Positions 25,999 through 34,448 of a DNA stretch of 64,000 nt are shown here, piece by piece. The notes beneath the pieces are model-generated. The model was not told where the DNA came from. It saw only the letters and a program-made list of their open reading frames with translations, and searched no databases. This DNA is from Caulobacter sp. 602-1 (GTDB lineage: Bacteria; Pseudomonadota; Alphaproteobacteria; Caulobacterales; Caulobacteraceae), in the NCBI RefSeq assembly GCF_003931565.1, contig NZ_RRYI01000002.1, forward strand, positions 496,001-560,000. Direction: 5' to 3'. A program made the translations under genes and the position numbers. The number at the start of each line of letters is the position of its first letter. Position 1 is the first letter of the stretch.

Positions 25999-27462
25999 AT
26001 GACCCATGCATTCCTCAATCGCCGCGCCGTGCTCGCCGCCGGCCTCGCTCTCCCTGGTCTCGCCGTTCCTGGCCTGGCGCTGGCCCAGGCCGCCGCGCGG
26101 TCCTCGCCTCCGCCCGGTCCGTTCCGCTTCAAGGGCTGGAAGGGCCAGGAGACCGACGCCGAGCGGGGCTTCTTCGAGGTTCCGGAGGACCGTCGCGATC
26201 CTCGCTCGCGGAAGATCCGCCTGAGCTATGTCCGGTTCGCCTCGACGGCGGCCAAGCCTGGGCCGCCGATCATCTATCTGGCCGGCGGACCGGGCGGCCT
26301 GGCGACGCGGGCGGCGGGCGGACCGCGCTATCCCATCTTCATGGCCCTGCGCGAGGTGGCGGATGTTATCGCCTTCGACCAGCGTGGCACAGGCCTGTCC
26401 AACCACATCCCCGAGCGCCCAGCCTCGACGCGCCCGCCCCCGCCGTTCACCGAGGCAGGGCTGACGTCCTATTTCCGGCGGGACTTCCAGGAGGCGTGGG
26501 CCGACTGGACCAAGGCCGGGGTGGCCATGACCGGCTACAATACCGAACAGAACGCCGACGACATCGAGGATCTGCGACGCCATCTGGGCGCCGAGAAGGT
26601 CGATCTGTGGGGCATCAGCTATGGCAGCCACCTGGCGCTCAGCATGCTCAAACGGCACGGCGAGCGGGTGAACCGCGTGGCCCTGGCCAGCCTGGAAGGT
26701 CAGGACCAGACCGTGAAGCGGCCGGCGGCGGTCGACGCGATGCTGCGACAGGTGGACAGCCTCCTGGCCGCCGACCATGCCGTCCGAGCGGCGATCCCGG
26801 ACCTGCCGGCCTTGATGCGGCGAGTGCACGCCAAGATGGAGACCGCGCCGGTCAGCATGGCCGCCACGCTGAACGGCAAGCCGGTCGAGCTGAAGCTGGG
26901 CGGCTTCGCCATTCAGCTGATGGCTGGCGGGATGATCGCCAATCCGCAGACCCTGGTCATGCTGCCGGGGCTCTATCTGGCGCTGGACGCCGGAAACACG
27001 GACGTGCTCAAGCCGTTCGTGGGCGAGTTCGCGGGGCAGCTCGGCATCGCCGGCATGCCCGAGGCGACGGACCTGGCGTCGGGCATCTCGCCGGGCCGGC
27101 TGGCCCTGGTGCGGCGCGAGGCCAAGACCGCCGTGCTGGGCGAGGCCCTGAACTTTCCGATGCCGCAACTGCTGGGGGCGGTCCCAGGCGTGGACCTGGG
27201 CGAAACCTTCCGAACGCCGCTCCGGATCGACCATCCGGCCCTTCTGCTCGCCGGCACGCTGGACGGCCGCACGCCGATGTCCGAACAGGACGAGGTCGCG
27301 GCTCAGTTCAAGCGCAAGTCCAGGGTGATCGTCGAGAACGCGGGTCACAACGTCTTCGAGGCTCATCCCGACGTGCAGGGCCTGCTGGTGCGGTTCTTCC
27401 GCGGTGACGCCGTCGCCGACACCCGGTTGAGCCTGCCGCCGCCGAAGTTCAAGCTGGCTTGA
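25999..27462 (+). CDS. Exported alpha/beta hydrolase (proline iminopeptidase/TAP-like)
   Basis: 487 residues with a Tat-like leader (FLNRRAVLAAGLALPGLA). The oxyanion motif AGGPGG (95-100), FDQRGTGLS, and nucleophile GISYGS (Ser207) match the tripeptidyl/prolyl aminopeptidase-like hydrolases. Asp in GTLDGRTP and His in NAGHNVFE complete the triad. Probably a periplasmic peptidase or esterase. The start is ATG at 25999; the longer frame from 25948 lacks a leader. It is divergent from the LytTR regulator with a 112-base gap that could place it under LytTR control (inference). Confidence 0.87.
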   Translation: MTHAFLNRRAVLAAGLALPGLAVPGLALAQAAARSSPPPGPFRFKGWKGQETDAERGFFEVPEDRRDPRSRKIRLSYVRFASTAAKPGPPIIYLAGGPGGLATRAAGGPRYPIFMALREVADVIAFDQRGTGLSNHIPERPASTRPPPPFTEAGLTSYFRRDFQEAWADWTKAGVAMTGYNTEQNADDIEDLRRHLGAEKVDLWGISYGSHLALSMLKRHGERVNRVALASLEGQDQTVKRPAAVDAMLRQVDSLLAADHAVRAAIPDLPALMRRVHAKMETAPVSMAATLNGKPVELKLGGFAIQLMAGGMIANPQTLVMLPGLYLALDAGNTDVLKPFVGEFAGQLGIAGMPEATDLASGISPGRLALVRREAKTAVLGEALNFPMPQLLGAVPGVDLGETFRTPLRIDHPALLLAGTLDGRTPMSEQDEVAAQFKRKSRVIVENAGHNVFEAHPDVQGLLVRFFRGDAVADTRLSLPPPKFKLA

Positions 27463-27472
27463 CGGGTAGGTA

Positions 27473-27498
27473 GGCCGGCGGAGTCGTCTTCGCCGGCC
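27473..27498. terminator. Hairpin between convergent genes
   Basis: GGCCGGCG (27473-27480) and CGCCGGCC (27491-27498) form a perfect 8-bp stem with a 10-base loop in the 42-base gap between convergent genes. A run of T is lacking. Confidence 0.45.
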
Positions 27499-27504
27499 GG
27501 GGTC

Positions 27505-28737
27505 TTAAAGCGTCGCGTAATAGTCCAGTTCCGCGTGCTGGGCGTGGTCGCCCAACGCCATCGGCTTGGCGTCCATGACCTCTTTGAACGCGACCTTGAA
27601 CTTGGCCATCTCCTCGGGCGTACCGACCGAGACGCGGACGGCGTTGGGCCAGATCGGCCAGGTGCGACCGATCAGGACGTTCTTGGCTTTCATCGCCGCG
27701 AACACCGCCTTTCCGTTCCGCCCCGTGTCGATCATGAAGCAGTTGGTCTGCGGGTCGCCGATGACCTTGTAACCGTTGGCCTTTAGCCAGCCGATCGTGT
27801 CGCGGCGGGTGTCGCCGATGATCTTGCGGCGCTCGGGGACCAAGCTGGCGTCCTCAAGCGAGGCGCGCGCGGCGGCCGAGCCGGTGATCGGCATGGCGTT
27901 CTGGCCGAACGGCGTCAGCTTGGCCAGCAGGTCGGGCCGGGCGACGGCGAAGCCGCAGCGGATGCCGGCCATGCCGTAGATCTTCGAGAAGGTCCGCAGC
28001 ACGATCAGATCCTTGCCGGCGGCCACAAGGTCCAGGGTGTCCTGGGCGTCGGTCAGGTGGATATAGGCCTCGTCGACCAGCAGGATCGAACCGGCCGGCT
28101 TGTTCTCCAGCGCCCAGACGATGTCCTGCTTGGTGGTCAGCGTGCCGGTCGGGTTGTTCGGGTTGCAGATATAGATGACACCGGCCTGGGCGTCGGCCTT
28201 GACCATGGCCTTGACGTCGTGGGCGTAGTCGGCGGTCAGGGGCACCTTCACCACCTTGGCCTGGCTGGTCTTGGCCGCGTACATGCCCGCCTCGTAGGAT
28301 GGATCGGCGGTGACGAAGCTCTTCGTCGGCGAGGTGAAGGCCAGCACGCTGTAGTGCAGGGGCTCGGACGAGCCGGCATAGACGGCGACGTTCTCGAGCT
28401 TGAGGCCGTTCTGGGCGGCGAAGGTTCGCGCCAGAAGGTCGGTCTCGCCGTTCAGGTCGTAGCGCCCACCCAAGGGGGCGACCCGGGCGATCGCGTCGCA
28501 CGCGGCCTTGCTGGGACCCAGCGGGTTTTCGTTGGCGTTGATCAGCGTCATGCTCGGCGGTGGCGCGTTGGGGCTCTGGCCGTGCAAGGCCATGCCGGAC
28601 GGCGGCGCGCTGGTCTGGGCGGCGGCCATGGCCAACTGGGCCTCGGTCAGGATCGGCGCCGCGGCCGCCAGGAAGGCGGCGCTACGCAGAAAGGATCGGC
28701 GTCCCAGGGCCGGCGCGCCAGTCATCCGCTTGGTCAT
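27505..28737 (-). CDS. Tat-exported PLP aminotransferase (HisC-like)
   Basis: 410 residues. A twin-arginine leader (ALGRRSFLRSAAFLAAAAP) precedes a fold-type I aminotransferase of the histidinol-phosphate class: NANENPLGPS, NPNNPTGT, DEAYIHL and the PLP lysine in TFSKIYGMAG (Lys252). Histidine-synthesis HisC enzymes are cytoplasmic, so this is a distinct exported relative, folded with its cofactor before Tat transport. ATG at 28737 has a strong GGGGAGAA site. It is divergent from mgsA. The periplasmic substrate is unknown; HisC activity should not be assumed. Confidence 0.88.
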   Translation of the reverse strand: MTKRMTGAPALGRRSFLRSAAFLAAAAPILTEAQLAMAAAQTSAPPSGMALHGQSPNAPPPSMTLINANENPLGPSKAACDAIARVAPLGGRYDLNGETDLLARTFAAQNGLKLENVAVYAGSSEPLHYSVLAFTSPTKSFVTADPSYEAGMYAAKTSQAKVVKVPLTADYAHDVKAMVKADAQAGVIYICNPNNPTGTLTTKQDIVWALENKPAGSILLVDEAYIHLTDAQDTLDLVAAGKDLIVLRTFSKIYGMAGIRCGFAVARPDLLAKLTPFGQNAMPITGSAAARASLEDASLVPERRKIIGDTRRDTIGWLKANGYKVIGDPQTNCFMIDTGRNGKAVFAAMKAKNVLIGRTWPIWPNAVRVSVGTPEEMAKFKVAFKEVMDAKPMALGDHAQHAELDYYATL

Positions 28738-28906
28738 GATCGTTCTCCCCATTGCCCGACAGGCGCAGGACGAACCTCCACGACGGCGGGCGCAAGAGGC
28801 GGTCGTCGCAAAAGAGCGCCTTGCTCAAGCGGCGAGCAGAGCAATGCTTGCCACGGGAGCGCGGGCGCGAAATGAGTGCGACGCTTGAAAGCTCAGGGAG
28901 TCGCCC

Positions 28907-29284
28907 ATGCCCAGCCCCCTCGCCATCGGTCTCGTGGCCCACGACGACAAGAAGGCCGCGCTCGTGGCGTGGGCGGAGGCGCATCAGGCGTTCCTGAAGG
29001 ACAAGGCGCTGTTCGCGACCGGCACGACCGGCGGGCGTATCCTTCAGGCTTTGCCGAAGCTGAATCTGACGCGGTTGAAGAGCGGCCCGCTGGGCGGCGA
29101 CCAGCAGCTGGGCGCGATGATCGCCGAGGGGCGGCTGGACGTGCTGATCTTCTTCGTCGATCCGCTGTCGCCGCAGCCGCACGACGTCGACGTCAAGGCG
29201 CTGATCCGGATGGCGACCCTGGCCGACATTCCGTTCGCCTGTAATCCGGCGACGGCGGATCTGATCGTAAGCAGCGCGAGCTAA
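28907..29284 (+). CDS. mgsA: Methylglyoxal synthase
   Basis: 125 residues, slightly shorter than E. coli MgsA at the C-terminus. The core is conserved: [32 protein letters not shown] with the catalytic Asp, and [15 protein letters not shown] with the His and Asp. It converts dihydroxyacetone phosphate to methylglyoxal and phosphate, a bypass of lower glycolysis under phosphate limitation. The start is ATG at 28907 with a modest ribosome site. Its stop overlaps that of the convergent RNase H-like gene. Confidence 0.94.
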   Translation: MPSPLAIGLVAHDDKKAALVAWAEAHQAFLKDKALFATGTTGGRILQALPKLNLTRLKSGPLGGDQQLGAMIAEGRLDVLIFFVDPLSPQPHDVDVKALIRMATLADIPFACNPATADLIVSSAS

Positions 29285-29760
29285 CCCGGGAACTTGAGCA
29301 GGTTCGGCTTGGGGATCGCGGCCTTGAAGCTGCCGCGGGACTTGGCCGTGTCCAGCCCGAATTCGGCCCAGGCGTCGAGGAAACCGTTCGCTGGTGCGGA
29401 GGTCGAAGCTGGGACCAGTTCCAGAACGGGACGGGCCGCGAGCGCGGCGCGGGCGGCGGCCCAGGCATCTGGCTCGGCCGTGGCGTAGGCGCCGTCCAAA
29501 GTCACCAGTTGCGCGGCCAGATCAGGATCGGCGAAGCGTAGGGTCACTCGTGTGTCCTTCGGCAGGTCCGAGAGGCTGTCCAGCGCCTCGGACAGAGCCG
29601 TCAGGCTCATCTTTGCGGCGCTGGTCCGCCGCTCGCCGCCGGCCGCGCCCTTGATGGCCGCCGCGCCGGTTTCGCCGTCCAGCCGTCGCACATACGACCA
29701 GCCGCCATAGCCCGGTTCCGCGCGGCACAGGCTGGTGATCCATAGGGTGACGGCGGCCAT
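29281..29760 (-). CDS. RNase H-fold protein, probably catalytically inactive
   Basis: 159 residues. The pattern [37 protein letters not shown] and [13 protein letters not shown] aligns by eye with RNase HI (TDGSCLGNPGPGGYGAIL, NNRMELMAAIEAL, then STDSQ). The first catalytic Asp is replaced (ITSL for TDGS) and the Glu of MEL is Ser. The third Asp may survive in FADPD. Therefore the fold is likely but nuclease activity is not. ATG at 29760 has GGGAG upstream. Alternative: an unrelated small alpha/beta protein. Confidence 0.6.
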   Translation of the reverse strand: MAAVTLWITSLCRAEPGYGGWSYVRRLDGETGAAAIKGAAGGERRTSAAKMSLTALSEALDSLSDLPKDTRVTLRFADPDLAAQLVTLDGAYATAEPDAWAAARAALAARPVLELVPASTSAPANGFLDAWAEFGLDTAKSRGSFKAAIPKPNLLKFPG

Positions 29761-29969
29761 GATGGGCTCCCGGAGAGGCGTTCCTGGCTGCGTTCTAGCC
29801 TGCTTCGCCGCAAGAAGGGGAGGGCGCCCGTGAACGAAAGGTAAACTGAGGCTTAAATCTTAGGGTTAACGTCATTTTCAGTTCAATGAACGAAGTTCTA
29901 ATAACGCATGTCGCTTCACGGCTCTGCTTGTATTCGACAAAGCAAGAAGTGTGCCAATTCACTACATGG

Positions 29970-29986
29970 TCAACCAAATTGGTTGA
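29970..29986. promoter_or_regulatory. 17-bp perfect palindrome in the AT-rich promoter region
   Basis: TCAACCAA-A-TTGGTTGA is a perfect inverted repeat with a single central base. It lies in the gene-free 29761-30152 stretch, which is unusually AT-rich for this chromosome, 41 bases before the first CtrA-like half-site. A dimeric transcription factor operator is the obvious reading; no factor can be named. Confidence 0.55.
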
Positions 29987-30026
29987 AATAATAAACAAGG
30001 TGTAAAAATATGGAAAATATTTATGG

Positions 30027-30062
30027 TTAACGCGCCGTAAACACCTGTTAACCACTTGTTAA
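30027..30062. promoter_or_regulatory. CtrA binding sites (one perfect, one near-perfect)
   Basis: TTAA-CCACTTG-TTAA at 30048-30062 is an exact TTAA-N7-TTAA CtrA site. Immediately upstream TTAA-CGCGCCG-TAAA at 30027-30041 matches with one substitution. They are spaced 21 bases apart (two helical turns) and end 90 bases before the TPR-like gene. The remainder of the 392-base gap (29761-30152) holds AT-rich sequence and the palindrome at 29970. Confidence 0.8.
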
Positions 30063-30152
30063 AGTCGCTGGCTCCGGTTTTGCTGATTGTGCGTTGAACC
30101 TCCGTCGGGCTGTCCCGGCGTGGGACGATCCGTAGGCGGAGTGCGCAAGGCG

Positions 30153-31514
30153 ATGTTCGAGTTCGGACGGGATCTGAAGCGGTTGTTTGGTGTGGACGCC
30201 GACTCCAAGGGGGCCTGGCGAGAGGGTTTGACCGGCGGGGACACCTCGCTGCTCGAACTGCTCGACCTGCGCCTGCTGAATAACGAGGCCCGCTCGGCCG
30301 ACGTGGTCGCCGGCCGGATCGGCGCCAAGGACCGCGGCGCGCGGCTGTTGGAAGCCGCCGTCGTCTGGCGCGAACTGGCCCGCCGAGGCGGCGACGCCGC
30401 CGCGCTGCGCAAGGGCGCGGCCCAGGCCGAGGCCGGCGTGAAGATCTTCGAGGCTGAGCGCCGTTCGGACGCCCTGGCCGCCGCGCGCTGCGAGCAGGCG
30501 CTGTTGGCCATTCTGGGCGCGGACCTGTTTGGCGACGAGGGCCTGATCGCCGCCGCGTCCGCCACCCTGGCGCGCACGCCGGTCAACCAGCGCACGCCGC
30601 TTTGCATCGCCCTGGCCGCCGGTCTCGAAGGCCGCGCCGCCTTGTCCGAGAACAACGTCGACCGCGCCCTGGCCGCGGTTCAGGCCTATGAAGCGCCGCT
30701 GCGCGCCCTGGCGGCCGTCAAGCGGGTGAAGGGCGGATCGGCCCGTCTGCTACTGGCCGACCAGCGCGCCGCCCGTATCGAATTGATCCTGGCCTGCGCC
30801 GAGCGCCTGAAGGATCGCGCCCTGGCCGAACTGGCCGCGGCAGAGGCCAAGGCCGCCGCCAGCGTGCTCGACTCCGACTTCGAACCCCTGGCCTGGGCCC
30901 GCCTGGAAGGCTTGCGCGGTCAGGCGCTGGTCCTGCTGGGAGAGCTGGATGGCGAGTTGAGCCACATCACCAAGGGGGTCGAGGCCCATTTCGCCGCCGT
31001 CGACGTGCTGTCGATCGAGCACAGCCCGATGGACTGGGCGCGGGCCGGCGCGTCGCTGGGCGCGGGGCTTCAGGCCCTTGGCGAAGCCTCGACCAGCGAG
31101 CGCGCCTTCGAGCAGGCGGTTTCGGCCTATGACCGCGCCACCCAGGTGCTGAAGGCTCAACCGGCCCTCGCCCTGCGCGCGGTGGTCGCAAACAACCGAG
31201 CCCTGTGCCTGGCCCGCTGCGCCGAGCTGACCGCGGATCTGGCGGTGCTGGATGCCGCCGAGCTGGCGTTCAAGGCCGAGCTGGCCGCCGCTCCCGGCGG
31301 CCGAGACCCGGCCAGCTGGGCCGTGGCCCAGATGAACCTGGCCCGCCTCTACGAGGCTCGGGTCGAGATCACGGGCCGCGACGATGGTCGCCTGGCCCGC
31401 GCCGGCGCGGCCCTGGCCTGCGCGTTCGACGTCTTTTCCGAGCTGGGTTTGCGCTCGCTCACAGACCTGGCGGCACAGGGCCTGCAACGCCTGAAGCAGG
31501 CCCAGGCCGCCTGA
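30153..31514 (+). CDS. TPR-like helical repeat protein under a CtrA site
   Basis: 453 residues, Ala/Leu/Arg-rich and almost all helical, with repeating helix pairs of TPR spacing (for example AFEQAVSAYDRATQVLKAQP, NNRALCLARCAELTADLAVL, AVAQMNLARLYEARVEITGR). No signal or membrane span. The N-terminus MFEFGRDLKRLFGVDADSKG is polar. The start is ATG at 30153; the longer frame to 30087 includes promoter sequence. TPR proteins scaffold complexes; the CtrA site and position ahead of fliQRflhB and cckA suggest a role in a cell-cycle or polar process, but the partner is unknown. Confidence 0.78.
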   Translation: MFEFGRDLKRLFGVDADSKGAWREGLTGGDTSLLELLDLRLLNNEARSADVVAGRIGAKDRGARLLEAAVVWRELARRGGDAAALRKGAAQAEAGVKIFEAERRSDALAAARCEQALLAILGADLFGDEGLIAAASATLARTPVNQRTPLCIALAAGLEGRAALSENNVDRALAAVQAYEAPLRALAAVKRVKGGSARLLLADQRAARIELILACAERLKDRALAELAAAEAKAAASVLDSDFEPLAWARLEGLRGQALVLLGELDGELSHITKGVEAHFAAVDVLSIEHSPMDWARAGASLGAGLQALGEASTSERAFEQAVSAYDRATQVLKAQPALALRAVVANNRALCLARCAELTADLAVLDAAELAFKAELAAAPGGRDPASWAVAQMNLARLYEARVEITGRDDGRLARAGAALACAFDVFSELGLRSLTDLAAQGLQRLKQAQAA

Positions 31515-31591
31515 TCCGAAACGGAACACTCCCAAAGCGGGAGAGGGGCGGCGGAAGGCCGGCCGAACAAAGATAAGTAAGGGATGAACTC

Positions 31592-31894
31592 GTGATCGCT
31601 TCGCTCGCTCTCGCCGCCGCCGTCGCCGCCACCCCGGCTCAAGTCAAGGCTCCGTCGGACCTGCTGACCCCCGTGTCCGAGCCGCGCGTCGCCGTCGCCC
31701 TGCTGAACTGCATGGTCAAGCAGGACGGTTACCTGACCGCCTGCACTGTCCAGGAAGAGAGCCCGAACGACCTCGGCGTCGGCCAGGCCGCCTTGTCGAT
31801 GATCTCGCAGACCCAGGTCGACCTGCTGGGCCCGGACGGCAAGAGCCGCGCGGGGTCGTACATCCAGGTGCCGGTGCGGATCCGCATTCGCTAA
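31592..31894 (+). CDS. Small exported protein with TonB C-terminal-like domain
   Basis: 100 residues from a GTG with AAGGG upstream; an ATG 8 bases earlier runs into a stop after two codons. N-terminal signal-like MIASLALAAAVAATPA, then a compact domain: LLNCMVKQDGYLTACTVQEE, ALSMISQTQVDLLGP, SYIQVPVRIRI. The two Cys and the final V-x-I-P-like strand match the TonB_C fold as found in short periplasmic proteins without the membrane anchor. It follows the TPR gene by 77 bases. Confidence 0.68.
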   Translation: MIASLALAAAVAATPAQVKAPSDLLTPVSEPRVAVALLNCMVKQDGYLTACTVQEESPNDLGVGQAALSMISQTQVDLLGPDGKSRAGSYIQVPVRIRIR

Positions 31895-31928
31895 GACGCG
31901 GGTGGGCGTCCCGGCGCATCCATCCCTT

Positions 31929-31941
31929 CATGACGCGGAAT
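31929..31941 (+). repeat. 13-base motif shared with the 42078 gene's upstream region, copy 1
   Basis: CATGACGCGGAAT occurs here, 58 bases before the DUF418 start, and again at 41997-42009, 69 bases before the second DUF885 start. Both copies are followed by A/T-rich bases then C-rich sequence. Direct observation; meaning unknown. Confidence 0.5.
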
Positions 31942-31998
31942 AAACGCGACAGCCCGCCCCAAGCCCGGCCAGACTAGGCCGTGGCTTGGAGGATGGCG

Positions 31999-33255
31999 AT
32001 GACGGCGGTTGATGCGAACTCGGGAACGACGTCTCCGCCGGTCAAATCCAAGGTGCGGATCCAGGCGCTGGACCTGATCCGCGGCCTGGCCATCCTGGGC
32101 ATACTGGCGGTGAACGCCGACGGCTTCGCCGCGCCGATGCTGGCCTCGCTGAATCCCGCGACCTGGCCGTTCCCGCACGAGGGCTGGACGGCGATCGCCT
32201 TCTGGATCGTCCAGGCCTTTTTCCACGAGAAGTTCGTCACCCTGTTCTCGATGCTGTTCGGCGTCTCGCTGTTCCTGGTGGGCGGCGAACTGTCGGACAG
32301 GACGCGCGGCAAGTTCCTGGCACGGCGCCTGGCGGTGCTGCTGATCCTGGGCATGATCCATGGCTTCGGGATCTGGTGGGGCGACATTCTCACGCTCTAC
32401 GCCTCGACGGGGGCGATCATGTTCTTCTGCCGCTCGCTGTCGGCGCGGACGCTGATGATCGCCGGCGTCCTGCTCTACGGCGCCATGACGCTGCAGCACC
32501 TGCCGCCGGGCGCCCTGCCTTTCGCGCCGCCCGAGGCTCGAGCGAGAGCAGAGGCTCAACTGACGCCGCCGCCCGCCGCCATCGCCAAGCGCAAGGCCGG
32601 GGCCGAGGCCGATCTGGCTGAGGCCAAGAGTTCCTGGGCTGGGGCCTATCGCGTCAATACCAAGGAATATCAGCGGCTGCTGTCGGGTTATCCGCGCCTG
32701 TTGCCCGCGACCTTGGGCCTGATGATGATCGGCCTGTCGCTGTTCAAGTCCGGCTTCCTGGCGGGGCGCTCGAGCACTAGGCGTTATGCGGCGGTTGCCG
32801 CTGCGGGCGCTGCTGGGCTGGCGATCGTTTCTTGGCTGGAGTGGCGCGCGGTCATGGCCGGCGCGCCGGTCCTGGGCGGAGATGTGTTGGGCAGGGTGCT
32901 GACGCCATTCATTTCGCTTGCCTATGCCAGCGTGCTGATCCTGCTGCTGAAGGCCGGCGCGGCGGTGGTGCTGTCGCCGATGGCGGCGGCGGGGCGGATG
33001 GCCTTCACCAACTACCTGACCCAGTCACTGATCATGACCTGCATCTTTTACGGCGGCCGAGGCGCGCTGATGGGGCAGGTCGACCGGCCGGCGCTCTGGG
33101 GAATCGTCCTGGCGATCTGGGCGCTGCAGCTGACCTGGTCGCCGCTGTGGCTCAAGCGGTTCGAAATGGGACCTTTCGAGTGGATCTGGCGCTGCCTGAC
33201 CATGGGCCGCCTGCTGCCAATCCGGAAAGGCCCGGCGGGCGCGGCGGCGGCCTGA
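31999..33255 (+). CDS. DUF418 family integral membrane protein
   Basis: 418 residues. RIQALDLIRGLAILGILAVN at the start, the conserved FHEKFVTLFSMLFGVSLFL, and the late PMAAAGRMAFTNYLTQSLI and WSPLWLKRFEMGPFEWIWR are the DUF418 signature. Eight to ten membrane spans; family related to acyltransferase-3-like membrane proteins, with function unknown. Of three in-frame starts (GTG 31981, ATG 31993, ATG 31999) I chose 31999 because GGAGG lies 6 bases upstream. A charged cytoplasmic or periplasmic loop sits at about 180-225. Confidence 0.87.
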   Translation: MTAVDANSGTTSPPVKSKVRIQALDLIRGLAILGILAVNADGFAAPMLASLNPATWPFPHEGWTAIAFWIVQAFFHEKFVTLFSMLFGVSLFLVGGELSDRTRGKFLARRLAVLLILGMIHGFGIWWGDILTLYASTGAIMFFCRSLSARTLMIAGVLLYGAMTLQHLPPGALPFAPPEARARAEAQLTPPPAAIAKRKAGAEADLAEAKSSWAGAYRVNTKEYQRLLSGYPRLLPATLGLMMIGLSLFKSGFLAGRSSTRRYAAVAAAGAAGLAIVSWLEWRAVMAGAPVLGGDVLGRVLTPFISLAYASVLILLLKAGAAVVLSPMAAAGRMAFTNYLTQSLIMTCIFYGGRGALMGQVDRPALWGIVLAIWALQLTWSPLWLKRFEMGPFEWIWRCLTMGRLLPIRKGPAGAAAA

Positions 33256-33314
33256 ACGCTAAGCCCGCGACCCACCGTCGCGCCCCGCTTATCCAGGCGT
33301 TCGGGCGACAACCC

Positions 33315-33329
33315 CTAACGCCCTGTTAA
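33315..33329. promoter_or_regulatory. CtrA binding site of the fliQ promoter
   Basis: CTAA-CGCCCTG-TTAA matches TTAA-N7-TTAA with one change. It lies 69 bases before fliQ, as expected for the CtrA-controlled class II flagellar promoter. A GATTC CcrM site is at 33379-33383, between the box and the gene. Confidence 0.75.
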
Positions 33330-33397
33330 CCATATTTCGCCCATCTTCGGGCCTCGAAACAACGCGGCCAGTACGGCCGATTCCCACGAGGCTTCGC

Positions 33398-33661
33398 ATG
33401 ACGGGCGCAGAGGTTCTTGATGTCGGCCGGGACGCGATCTGGCTGACCCTGCAGCTGTGTGCGCCCTGCCTGATCGTCGGTCTGGTGATCGGCGTCGCCA
33501 TCGGCCTGTTCCAGGCCCTGACCCAGATCCAGGAGCAGACCCTGGTCTACGCCCCCAAGATCGTCGCCATCTTCGTGTCGCTGCTGATCTTCCTGCCGAT
33601 GATGGGCGCGCTGATGAGCGGCTTCATGCGCCAGATCGCCGCCCGCATCGCCGGCATGTAG
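33398..33661 (+). CDS. fliQ: Flagellar biosynthesis protein FliQ
   Basis: 87 residues with two membrane spans (LTLQLCAPCLIVGLVIGVAI and VAIFVSLLIFLPMMGALMSG) separated by FQALTQIQEQTLVYAPK, the conserved FliQ loop. FliQ is part of the FliPQR core of the flagellar type III export gate. First gene of fliQ-fliR-flhB; 22 bases separate it from fliR. Expression is expected to follow CtrA through the upstream box. Confidence 0.97.
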   Translation: MTGAEVLDVGRDAIWLTLQLCAPCLIVGLVIGVAIGLFQALTQIQEQTLVYAPKIVAIFVSLLIFLPMMGALMSGFMRQIAARIAGM

Positions 33662-33683
33662 CGCAAGGGCAGGGGGCCTTCAG

Positions 33684-34439
33684 GTGAACTCCTTCGCCAC
33701 GGCGTTCCAGGTCTATGTCGCCGGCCTCGTCTTCGCGCGGGTCGGGGCCATGGTCATGACCATGCCGGGCATCGGCGAACAGTCGGTGCCGCCGCGCGTG
33801 CGCCTGGCCTTCGCCCTGCTGATGGCCCTGATCCTGGGGCCGTTGGTCCAGAACACCGCGCCGCCGATCCCGACCACCCTGGGCGGCCTGGTCGGCGGGG
33901 TGATCCACGAGATCCTGATCGGCCTGATGATCGGCTCGGTGCTGCGCCTGTTCATGAGCTCCCTGACCACGGCCGGTGAAATCATCTCGATGCAGACCAC
34001 CCTGTCCTTCGCCCAGAGCGTGAACCCCTCGATGCAGGGCTCCAGCACGGCGGTGGCCACCTTCCTGTCGATGATGGGCCTGACCCTGGTGATGGCCACG
34101 GGGCTGCATCACCTGTTCATTGGCGCGATCGTCAAGTCGTACACGATCTTCCCGTTCACCCGCGCCGTACCGATCAACGACGCCGTCACTCTGGCGGTGC
34201 GGACGGTGGCGCAGTCGTTCTCGCTGGGCATCCAGCTGGCCGCGCCGGTGATCGTGTTCTCGCTGGTCTTCAACCTCGCCACGGGCCTGGTCGGCCGGGT
34301 CATGCCCGCGTTCCAGATCTTCTTCGTGACCTCGCCGCTCAGCGTGATCCTGGGCCTGTCCCTGCTGGCCCTGTCGCTTGGCGGCATCGCCATGGTCTGG
34401 ACCGACCGCTACCGCGAACTTCTGGCCGTGTTCAACTAG
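33684..34439 (+). CDS. fliR: Flagellar biosynthesis protein FliR
   Basis: 251 residues from GTG 33684 with AGGGGG upstream. Six membrane segments and the family stretches FARVGAMVMTMPGIGEQSVP, LRLFMSSLTTAGEIISMQTT and QIFFVTSPLSVILGLSLLAL identify FliR, which completes the FliPQR export gate. It is 9 bases ahead of flhB. Confidence 0.96.
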   Translation: MNSFATAFQVYVAGLVFARVGAMVMTMPGIGEQSVPPRVRLAFALLMALILGPLVQNTAPPIPTTLGGLVGGVIHEILIGLMIGSVLRLFMSSLTTAGEIISMQTTLSFAQSVNPSMQGSSTAVATFLSMMGLTLVMATGLHHLFIGAIVKSYTIFPFTRAVPINDAVTLAVRTVAQSFSLGIQLAAPVIVFSLVFNLATGLVGRVMPAFQIFFVTSPLSVILGLSLLALSLGGIAMVWTDRYRELLAVFN

Positions 34440-34448
34440 GGGCGCGGC

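Noticed and set aside
28508..28888. 126-codon frame overlapping the aminotransferase leader
   Set aside because: Runs antisense to the Tat leader and its ribosome site; no family match.
29860..29885. TTAAATCTTAGGGTTAA as a CtrA site
   Set aside because: The two TTAA halves are 9 bases apart, not 7.
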